Below, in pieces: positions 36,713 to 43,539 of a DNA stretch of 64,000 nucleotides. The DNA is from Sporocytophaga myxococcoides DSM 11118 (GTDB lineage: Bacteria; Bacteroidota; Bacteroidia; Cytophagales; Cytophagaceae). The notes under the pieces were generated by a model, which did not search any database, had not been told where the DNA came from, and was given only the letters and a program-made list of their open reading frames with translations. The stretch lies in NCBI RefSeq assembly GCF_000426725.1, contig NZ_KE384561.1, forward strand, positions 475,092-539,091, read 5' to 3'. The number at the start of each line of letters is the position of its first letter. Position 1 is the stretch's first letter. Both the position numbers and the translations under genes were made by a program.

Positions 36713-37534
36713 TTAATACAGTTTGATTTTTTGTTTCTTATTGTTATTAAACTCTTCTTTTAAGTCAAAATGTGTAACCTTAGAGTTGTCAAGTTTGTAG
36801 ATTAAAACAAACTCCATATCTGTAATATCAATGAACGTAGAATAGAGTGTTCCTGCTGTTTGATTTTCTTTATTTTCTGAAGGCAACTGAACAGCCTTCG
36901 CTGCGACGTTTCCTATTCTCTTTAAATTAACAGTTTCGTTATTTTCTTTTATATAACTTATGTCTTTCTCCATTGCATTGTATCGTTGACATGGATAATT
37001 TCCTTTGGTAGTATCAGTCAAAAGAAAGTTTGTAGCCAACAATACATTGTCCTTAATGAAAACCAAATTTCGTTTTCCATTTGCCCATTCTACCACAGCA
37101 GCATTACCTGTCTTATCACCCAAAAATAAGTGTCCATTAGTTAATGCAATTTTTTCCTGCTCTAATAAATCAATGGCTTCGGTTACCGTTTTACATTTAG
37201 ATATAATTCTATCACCCAGATTCCCTTTTGGTTTACTATACCCATCTATTGCAGGCTCCTCAGGAGTAGCCGCTCCATCAAAAAATAATCCATATTCATT
37301 TACACCACCTTGTGCAAAATTGTCCCATCCATACCATAACCTGGCATATTCGTTCTTTGAACTGGGAAGAATTTCGATATATGGCTTTATGTCATACCAA
37401 TAATCCTCATTATTGGCAACATAAATCTTACCAGTTGCAGGATCAACATAATACAATATAGAGCAAGCATTGGTATTACAATAAATCAATGTGAAGATAA
37501 GAAGCCATGTTATTTTGTAAAATAATATTCTCAT
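36713..37534 (-). CDS. Secreted Ntn-type linear amide hydrolase (choloylglycine/penicillin acylase-like)
   Basis: A 273-residue protein with a signal peptide ending in CNTNA, placing Cys24 (CSILYYV) at the mature N-terminus as an Ntn nucleophile. Further family marks are the NNEDY segment (the R/N-x-D pair of the active site), GGVNEYGLFFDGAA, and GNAAVVEWANGKR. Members hydrolyse linear amide bonds (bile salts, penicillin V, N-acyl homoserine lactones) or act as acyl transferases. The substrate cannot be decided. It is separate from the nucleotidase gene by 133 bases. Confidence 0.75.
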   Translation of the reverse strand: MRILFYKITWLLIFTLIYCNTNACSILYYVDPATGKIYVANNEDYWYDIKPYIEILPSSKNEYARLWYGWDNFAQGGVNEYGLFFDGAATPEEPAIDGYSKPKGNLGDRIISKCKTVTEAIDLLEQEKIALTNGHLFLGDKTGNAAVVEWANGKRNLVFIKDNVLLATNFLLTDTTKGNYPCQRYNAMEKDISYIKENNETVNLKRIGNVAAKAVQLPSENKENQTAGTLYSTFIDITDMEFVLIYKLDNSKVTHFDLKEEFNNNKKQKIKLY

Positions 37535-37614
37535 AATTCAGATTCAGAATTTCAATTAACACATTAGTACCCAATCATCAAATCTTTCAGAAGACATAAT
37601 ATGTAAGGAGGTTC

Positions 37615-37983
37615 TCATTTTACCTCAATTATATATTTTTCAGGTACCCCATAATCTTCATCGCAACTCATAGTTGCTGTTAATAGCTTTAATTCGACAG
37701 TATCAATGCCGATAGATTTTCCCTGCAAAGTAAAAGCTGCTACAAAATTACACCCTTCGCAATCTTCAGGTCCCTCATCAATCGTTTTTCGTCCTAATAA
37801 GGTCACATGCTTTAATTCCTTTTCATTGGACAGGCAGTAATAACAGCAAGAATTAGTAGAATAATAGAGATCCAATTTTTCACCGATTGAAATAATATAT
37901 CTGTCTTTATTAGTATACCTCTTACATCCGCCCAAAGTCAATCCTAATAATATTACTAAAAGTCTTAAATGCCTATTTTTCAT
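37615..37983 (-). CDS. Small Cys-rich lipoprotein of unknown function
   Basis: A 122-residue lipoprotein (LLGLTLGGC, Cys20). The mature part has seven further cysteines, two of them in SCCYYC, and mainly beta strands. The arrangement (ISIGEKLDLYYSTNSCCYY, later FVAAFTLQGKSIGIDTVELKL) faintly recalls chagasin-type I42 inhibitors, but the NPTTGY and RPWE motifs are absent. I do not assign a function. Lies 80 bases upstream of the amidase gene and may be co-transcribed. Confidence 0.5.
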   Translation of the reverse strand: MKNRHLRLLVILLGLTLGGCKRYTNKDRYIISIGEKLDLYYSTNSCCYYCLSNEKELKHVTLLGRKTIDEGPEDCEGCNFVAAFTLQGKSIGIDTVELKLLTATMSCDEDYGVPEKYIIEVK

Positions 37984-38044
37984 ATTTAATATAAAAATAT
38001 CTATTTAAGCAGTAATAATCAAAATGCAGAATAAATAAGGATTG

Positions 38045-38074
38045 TCTGCTGACACTTCCGGGAAGTGCAGCAGA
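38045..38074 (-). terminator. Hairpin after the KirBac gene
   Basis: TCTGCTGACACTTCC (38045-38059) and GGAAGTGCAGCAGA (38061-38074) pair along their length with one bulged A and a tiny loop, 47 bases beyond the channel gene's stop. Strong stem but little U tract on the minus strand. Confidence 0.5.
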
Positions 38075-38120
38075 TGTCGGTATTGATGAATATAGGTTAA
38101 ATAAATGTATGTTTTAGAAA

Positions 38121-39125
38121 CTATAACTGATCGAAAAGATCATTTGGTTTTATCAGGGTGTAATTGCTTATTTTCTTCATTTCAAGCAATGTTTCACCAT
38201 GCCTGTCAGTTTGAAACATGGATTCAAAAACGGCTCCCCAAACGATTTCGTTATGTTTGTACGAAACCCTCGAGTGCACGACCTGACTGTATACATCATC
38301 AAAAGCCTTAAACAAAACAAGAAATTCAACATTAGATTCTTCCAGATCCTCTTTGGTCCAGCCCTGAATAGGACTTTCTGAATCAATAACATGAACCACT
38401 GTCCAGTTTAATGGGAAGAAATTGATTTTATTAATTTCTAGTTTAAGATTATTAAATTTCCGTATTGGTCTATCACACGAAGCATCTACCCAAGAAAAAA
38501 TCAGTTGCACCTCAGCGTCCAGTAATTGATTTTTACGAGCATTGGCAATTCTGAACTGAAATGATTTCTGACCCTTATAAGGCGCTATTAACGCCTGGTC
38601 GCTGGAAAGTAGTTTTACATTAGGCATAGAGAAACGACCGTACATGATACCAGTGGCCACTGCAAAGCACATCAAGCCGGTAAGAGACTCAAAAAAAGCA
38701 ACCAGGTTAGCACCTAATCCCAATGGACTCACTCTTCCATATCCCACTGTCGTCAATGTTTGAGACGAAAAGAAGAATACCTCGAAAAACTTTTCAATGG
38801 TATTTAAGCCTGGCCTTCTTACGACGCCCTCTATCCCAGCGATATAGTAAAGGCCAGTAAAGAACAAATTAAAAACCAGGTAAAGAATGATAATGGCAAT
38901 AGTAAACGTAGCCCAATCAGCAGAAGTAAACCAGTGATACAGACTATTATTATTACCATACAGCATTATCCCTGATCTTCTCACATTAAATCTACCGTCA
39001 TGGAATATCAGACGTTCGTTCTCTGTTTCAGGAGAACTACCAAATCCTAATTCTTCAATTTTATATTGAGTAGTAAAGGGGTGTTTATTGCATTTTTCTG
39101 ATTTATTCTCGGAACCTTGCTCCAT
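38121..39125 (-). CDS. Inward-rectifier potassium channel (KirBac type)
   Basis: A 334-residue protein. An N-terminal slide-helix region (FNVRRSGIMLYG) precedes membrane helix 1 (about 72-95), a pore helix and the selectivity filter TVGYG (126-130) followed by Arg, membrane helix 2 (about 138-165), then a C-terminal cytoplasmic beta-rich IRK domain (LMCFAVATGIMYGRFSMPNVKLL onward, VQLIFSWVDA). This matches prokaryotic Kir channels, homotetramers conducting K+ across the inner membrane, gated by lipids and pH. No neighbours are obviously related. Confidence 0.9.
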   Translation of the reverse strand: MEQGSENKSEKCNKHPFTTQYKIEELGFGSSPETENERLIFHDGRFNVRRSGIMLYGNNNSLYHWFTSADWATFTIAIIILYLVFNLFFTGLYYIAGIEGVVRRPGLNTIEKFFEVFFFSSQTLTTVGYGRVSPLGLGANLVAFFESLTGLMCFAVATGIMYGRFSMPNVKLLSSDQALIAPYKGQKSFQFRIANARKNQLLDAEVQLIFSWVDASCDRPIRKFNNLKLEINKINFFPLNWTVVHVIDSESPIQGWTKEDLEESNVEFLVLFKAFDDVYSQVVHSRVSYKHNEIVWGAVFESMFQTDRHGETLLEMKKISNYTLIKPNDLFDQL

Positions 39126-39244
39126 AACCCAAAAACTGCCTTAAGGAGTCAAAGTTTGAGATATAAGAAAAAACTATTCAGTAAGGGAGAAAAACGACTT
39201 TGTTGCCTTGTTTAAAGCATGAATGAAAGAAATTATGTAGGTGG

Positions 39245-39487
39245 TTAACTATTGTTATTTAAAATTCTCTTCCAGGGCAGCCATATCAGAATTATAAATA
39301 TCACTCCTACAACTAAACTAATATACAAATGTCGTTCTGCATCTTCTCTGCTTTTAAATGGAATATTATGAGAAGAAGCTCCGATTGCTGTGTCTAATAA
39401 AAATGAGAATGGGATATACAATACAATAATGATTGTTACTATAATTTTAAAAGCTTTCTTCATGTAGTTTAACACTTCGTATTCCAT
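39245..39487 (-). CDS. Small membrane protein, unknown
   Basis: An 80-residue protein with two membrane segments (about 12-34 and 53-70) joined by a short polar loop (SSHNIPFKSREDAERH). The ATG at 39487 is used here; an ATG at 39463 (MKKAFKIIV) is equally good and gives 72 residues. No family recognised. Confidence 0.5.
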   Translation of the reverse strand: MEYEVLNYMKKAFKIIVTIIIVLYIPFSFLLDTAIGASSHNIPFKSREDAERHLYISLVVGVIFIILIWLPWKRILNNNS

Positions 39488-39737
39488 CTTAAATTAAAGA
39501 ATCTTTAACTCCTTTCAAAAACACATGAAAAGATCTTCTCACCTATCCTTCTTAGGGCATAGTCATTTAACATTCATTACATCAACAATCATTTAGAATT
39601 CAACGAAATACAATGTAATTAAAAACCAGTATTCCCTAGTGTTAACTTTTAAACAATCTCACTAGTTCTTTAAAAAGGGACGATTCTAAATTAAGAATCA
39701 AGCCAGCAGAAAATATAAAAGAACTTAAAGGATAGAT

Positions 39738-40892
39738 ATGCTTGCAATGAATTATCGGGGCCCAGGAAGGGTCCGTGCAGAAGAAAAGCCAATGCCTGAA
39801 ATCCTTCATCCGGAGGATTGTATAGTAAAAGTGTTACGTTCATGCATTTGTGGATCTGACCTGCATTTATATAATGGAAATGTACCTGATACACGTGTAG
39901 GTACGACTTTTGGTCATGAGTTCGTGGGAGAAGTAGTAGAGTTGGGATCAGAGGTCCATAAGTTAAAGCTCGGAGATAAGGTATTGGTGCCATTCAATAT
40001 TGCTTGCGGAAAATGTTCTTTCTGCAGACAGGGATTGTATGGCAATTGTCATGAATCTAATCCTGAAGCTACAGCAGTGGGTGGTATCTTCGGATATTCT
40101 CATACTGCAGGTGGATACGATGGAGGACAAGCAGAGTATGTAAGGGTACCTTATGCAAATTTTGGACCTACTATTATACCGGAAGGAATGGATCTTGATG
40201 ATGCAGTATTGTTAACAGACGTAGTTCCCACTGGCTACCAGGCAGCGGAGATGGGTGGAATCCAGCCAGGAGATACGGTGGTAATATTTGGTGCAGGGCC
40301 AATTGGAATAATGGCAGCTAAATGTTCATGGTTGTTTGGTGCAGGAAGAGTCATTGTCATTGACCAGAATGAATTCAGGCTGGAGTTTGTAAAGAACTAC
40401 GCTAAATGCGAGTCCTATAACTTCAAATCGATTGAAGATCCTGTACAATTTATCAAACAAACTACTGACTGGCTTGGCGCTGACGTTTGCATTGATGCCG
40501 TGGGTGCCGAAGCAGCCGGTAGTGCTATGCAGACAATAACAGGAAGAAAAACACTGTTACAGGCAGGTTCTGCTACTGCTTTATTCTGGGCTATCAACTC
40601 GGTAAAAAAAGGTGGTATTGTCTCTATTGTAGGTGTATATGGACCTACAGGAAATCTCGTACCTATAGGTAACGTATTGAATAAAGGTATTACAATACGT
40701 GCTAATCAGGCTTCTGTAAAAAGGCTGTTACCTAAACTGATCGATCACGTTCAGAAAGGAACCATCAAGCCAAAAGAGCTAATTACTCACAGAATGCCAT
40801 TAAGGAATGTATCTGATGCATACAGAATCTTTTCGGATAAACTGGACAACTGTATCAAACCTATTCTGATTCCACCTACAGCAAAAGAATAA
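39738..40892 (+). CDS. Zinc-dependent alcohol dehydrogenase (formaldehyde-dehydrogenase-like MDR)
   Basis: A 384-residue medium-chain dehydrogenase. Catalytic zinc ligands are visible in CICGSDLH and GHEFVGE, and the structural zinc cluster in ACGKCSFCRQGLYGNC. The NAD-binding Rossmann motif is VIFGAGPIGIMAAK (about 180-193). The long insert with TAGGYDGGQAEYVRVP and the length match the glutathione-independent formaldehyde dehydrogenase-like branch common in stress-related gene pairs. Oxidises an alcohol or hydrated aldehyde with NAD; substrate not settled. It forms an operon with the following acidic protein gene, 12 bases apart. Confidence 0.85.
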   Translation: MLAMNYRGPGRVRAEEKPMPEILHPEDCIVKVLRSCICGSDLHLYNGNVPDTRVGTTFGHEFVGEVVELGSEVHKLKLGDKVLVPFNIACGKCSFCRQGLYGNCHESNPEATAVGGIFGYSHTAGGYDGGQAEYVRVPYANFGPTIIPEGMDLDDAVLLTDVVPTGYQAAEMGGIQPGDTVVIFGAGPIGIMAAKCSWLFGAGRVIVIDQNEFRLEFVKNYAKCESYNFKSIEDPVQFIKQTTDWLGADVCIDAVGAEAAGSAMQTITGRKTLLQAGSATALFWAINSVKKGGIVSIVGVYGPTGNLVPIGNVLNKGITIRANQASVKRLLPKLIDHVQKGTIKPKELITHRMPLRNVSDAYRIFSDKLDNCIKPILIPPTAKE

Positions 40893-40904
40893 ACGGATAT
40901 TCAT

Positions 40905-41435
40905 ATGGAAAAAATATTAAAAGAACAGCCAAATATTAAAGACTGGGGAATAGATGCGGATCCGGAAAATGATCCTACTTATCCTATGAAGCCCAACCGT
41001 ACAGATGAAGAACAAAACGGCTATACATGGGAAAGGCCGGCTTTACAAAAGCCAACTGTAGAAATTTTAAAATCAACAGAAAGGCCAAACTTAACTGCAG
41101 TATTTGGAACAACCTTACCTCCTAAAGGGCTTAGCGGTATGATTCGCCGGAATGCATATAAAAAGAGTGAAGGACAGTTCAGTCACTGGCTGCCTTTGCT
41201 CATTGCAGATCGCGTAGATGTTATAGAAGGAATCATTGATGATTTGAGTAAAGGAAAAATTCCAAATATTTATGCTGAAATAGGATTCAAAGCTATGTGG
41301 AAGTATAACAGGAAAGCTGCAATTGCCAGAATAGCTGCTCATGTGGCAGTTGCTTCTGCTATTGGACTAGTTCTATTCAGAGGCAGGATATTTAATGATG
41401 AAAAACTCATTAAAAAGGCTTTGAAAAATATTTAA
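40905..41435 (+). CDS. Hypothetical partner of the alcohol dehydrogenase, one C-terminal membrane helix
   Basis: A 176-residue protein. The N-terminal third is polar and proline-rich (WGIDADPENDPTYPMKPN), the middle has KGLSGMIRRNAYKKSEGQFSHW and a helical segment, and a hydrophobic helix sits at about 143-160 (AHVAVASAIGLVLFRG). Twelve bases after the dehydrogenase gene, so co-expressed and possibly a membrane tether or partner. No motif that I recognise as catalytic. Confidence 0.6.
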   Translation: MEKILKEQPNIKDWGIDADPENDPTYPMKPNRTDEEQNGYTWERPALQKPTVEILKSTERPNLTAVFGTTLPPKGLSGMIRRNAYKKSEGQFSHWLPLLIADRVDVIEGIIDDLSKGKIPNIYAEIGFKAMWKYNRKAAIARIAAHVAVASAIGLVLFRGRIFNDEKLIKKALKNI

Positions 41436-41437
41436 AT

Positions 41438-41468
41438 AAATCCCGGAAAGCTTGTCTGTCCGGGATTT
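41438..41468. terminator. Terminator after the dehydrogenase operon
   Basis: AAATCCCGGA (41438-41447) pairs with TCCGGGATTT (41459-41468) around an 11-base loop, right after the stop codon. A-rich on the left and T-containing on the right, it may also serve the converging beta-helix gene. Confidence 0.8.
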
Positions 41469-41519
41469 CATTATTAAATAAAGTATCGATAGTATTATAC
41501 AATAGTCTTCATATTCTTC

Positions 41520-43013
41520 TCACAATTTCACCACTTCCTTAGTACTAATTCCTTTATGAGAACTAACTATAAGTATATAGATTCCTTGTGGATAAGAGGA
41601 CAAGTCAAACGATGGATCATTCTGTTTGCTTGCGTTATTACTGCTTTGCAAAACTCTTCCATTAATATCGATCACTTTCCACTCATAGTTTCCTTGCATG
41701 GTATTGTCCACTTCAAATCTATAATGACCATTACTGTAGTCGGAGAAGATCTTTACATCGTGTTGTTTTTGTGCTGATATAGAGGCTAGAGAATACTGGT
41801 ATTCAAATGCTCCTATATCTATTTGTTCTACCCTTTCCTGACCGCATTGATCCTTGGAAGGTGCACTTTCAGTGGTCCCTGCATTAATGGCCAGTGCACC
41901 TTCTGTCAATGATATAGTTTCTATTTTTGATCCGTTAAAAAATCCGTTGGTACTTCCCGTACCAAAGGCAGATTCAGGGGTAATACCCATTTCGTTGTTA
42001 GGACCTTCAATTGTTAACCACTTACCAACGTTACCAAATAAGCAATTAGTAGCGCTTATAAAAGCCTCTGACGTGCTGTAGATATCTTCTTTAGTTTTAG
42101 TCAGGCTACCTCTATTTCCCGTAACAATCGTATTTGTAAGGGTTACATCGGTGCTTTTATTTACATAAATACCTCCTCCTATATCATTAGCGCTAATGGT
42201 GCAGTTGATCAGTATAGTATTCCAGTAGCTGCTAATTGCCCCTCCTATCTGTGCCTGATTGTTAAACATAGTCACGTTGGTTAATATGGCATAATTTCTA
42301 TTACATAAAGCTCCCCCTTCTCCACCCATATTATTGACAAAAGTCATATCTGAAAGCTCGACCTCTCTTCCGTTATTAAAAAGTCCTCCGCCTCCAGATG
42401 ACGTCCAATTAGCACCAATTGTAGTTTTGGAAATCTTCACTCTGCCATTTACACTACTGCAAATTCCTCCTCCGGAATTTGATTCTCCCCCTGTATTGTG
42501 GTTATTGATAATCCAACTATTTGTAATTTCCAGATAACCGTTATTATAAATTCCCCCTCCATATCCATTACCTATGATCTCATTTCCATCTACACTGACG
42601 TTGTCCAGCCATAAACCTCCTGAATTTAAAATACATCCTCCAACTCCTGAAGTTAAACTTCCCTTTGAAAGTATTAACGAGCTGAAGAATACATACTTTC
42701 CGGATTTTATTTCAAATACTCTAAACCCTGATCCGCCTAAAATTTTTACATATTCAGCTTGGCCATCTACAACTAAATGATTTTCAATTGCAGGAAGAGC
42801 AGAGAGCAAGGAGATTTCTCTACTTCCATCTGCCAGATTAAAATGGATAATATGTGGATTTTCCATTGTTGCTGTAAGGTCTGCATTGGCATCTGCAATA
42901 CATTGTCTCAGAGAACCTGGACCGGCGTCATTTTTATTTAAAACTGTGAATGTGGTAGCACTCAGAACATTAAAAGCAAATAAGAATACAATAGAGATGT
43001 AAAATTTTTTCAT
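41520..43013 (-). CDS. Beta-helix surface protein with type A T9SS signal
   Basis: A 497-residue exported protein read from the ATG at 43013, which gives a signal peptide MKKFYISIVFLFAFNVLSA. The first motif after it, LNKNDAGPGSLRQCIADAN, is typical of Bacteroidota parallel beta-helix proteins. From about 100 to 330 come repeated coils rich in Gly and Asn (GGGIYNNG, GGGICSSVNG, GGGLFNNG, GGALCNRN) that build a right-handed beta-helix of the polysaccharide-active or adhesin kind. The last 75 residues are a type A T9SS domain (YEWKVIDINGRVLQ, YPQGIYILIV, KEVVKL). A promoter just upstream of 43013 rules against a longer N-terminus. No lyase catalytic residues can be picked out. Confidence 0.8.
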   Translation of the reverse strand: MKKFYISIVFLFAFNVLSATTFTVLNKNDAGPGSLRQCIADANADLTATMENPHIIHFNLADGSREISLLSALPAIENHLVVDGQAEYVKILGGSGFRVFEIKSGKYVFFSSLILSKGSLTSGVGGCILNSGGLWLDNVSVDGNEIIGNGYGGGIYNNGYLEITNSWIINNHNTGGESNSGGGICSSVNGRVKISKTTIGANWTSSGGGGLFNNGREVELSDMTFVNNMGGEGGALCNRNYAILTNVTMFNNQAQIGGAISSYWNTILINCTISANDIGGGIYVNKSTDVTLTNTIVTGNRGSLTKTKEDIYSTSEAFISATNCLFGNVGKWLTIEGPNNEMGITPESAFGTGSTNGFFNGSKIETISLTEGALAINAGTTESAPSKDQCGQERVEQIDIGAFEYQYSLASISAQKQHDVKIFSDYSNGHYRFEVDNTMQGNYEWKVIDINGRVLQSSNNASKQNDPSFDLSSYPQGIYILIVSSHKGISTKEVVKL

Positions 43014-43051
43014 TATGGATAAATAATCAGATTCAAAAGATACATACGTAT

Positions 43052-43084
43052 CAAAGATAAAATGCTTTACTTTTTTATACCAAA
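43052..43084 (-). promoter_or_regulatory. Promoter of the beta-helix gene
   Basis: On the minus strand TATCTTTG (43052-43059) matches the -7 consensus TAnnTTTG, and TTTG (43081-43084) lies 21 bases upstream, an excellent Bacteroidota promoter. The transcript would begin near 43045, about 30 bases before the ATG at 43013. Confidence 0.7.
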
Positions 43085-43219
43085 GGTTCTGAATATTTTG
43101 AGTTAATTTGATAGTTATAGCGCTTTTTTTCAAGTGTGAGATTGATAATCAGTGATATCATAAATATTACAAAGTACAAGACGAGCAGGTTGGTGAATTT
43201 TCCAATACCATTAACATCA

Positions 43220-43298
43220 CTGTCAGCCGACAGGTGGAGGTGTAATAGAGCTTAAATGGTTGGTTAAAAAGGCTGTCGTTTCCGAAAGGAGGCGGCAG
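43220..43298 (+). terminator. Orphan rightward hairpin pair with terminator, possible small RNA end
   Basis: CTGTC/GACAG (43220-43224 with 43229-43233) is followed by an 11-bp stem, CTGTCGTTTCC (43273-43283) with GGAGGCGGCAG (43288-43298), closed by a GAAA tetraloop and followed by TTTTTATTTATA. This is a good rightward intrinsic terminator, yet no rightward gene precedes it; the nearest genes on both sides read left. It could end an unannotated small RNA. The rest of the 43014-43481 interval shows no gene. Confidence 0.5.
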
Positions 43299-43481
43299 TT
43301 TTTATTTATATGAATTCGGATTAAAACTGAAAAATACATAGAATCAAAAGGAGCCTAATAATGAAGATTACTTTTATCAAAGATTGATTATAAAGTAAGT
43401 CTCGATACTCCTAATACTAGCTACCTCTCATAGACTTCAAAAACATCCCCCAACTCCATAATAATCCCTCTTCCATAAACA

Positions 43482-43521
43482 ACAATGCCTTTCAGCTGAT
43501 ATAGGCTAAAAGGCATTGTTA
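43482..43521 (-). terminator. Terminator of the NHL/dockerin-like gene
   Basis: AACAATGCCTTT (43482-43493) and AAAGGCATTGTT (43510-43521) form a 12-bp perfect stem with a 16-base loop, 18 bases beyond the stop. Confidence 0.8.
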
Positions 43522-43539
43522 TTATTCAGAGATTAACTT

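Noticed and set aside
37615-37983. Chagasin-type protease inhibitor
   Set aside because: Only the general strand order fits; the key NPTTGY and RPWE motifs are absent.
43014-43133. Forty-residue N-terminal extension of the beta-helix protein
   Set aside because: It precedes a good signal peptide and spans the predicted promoter.
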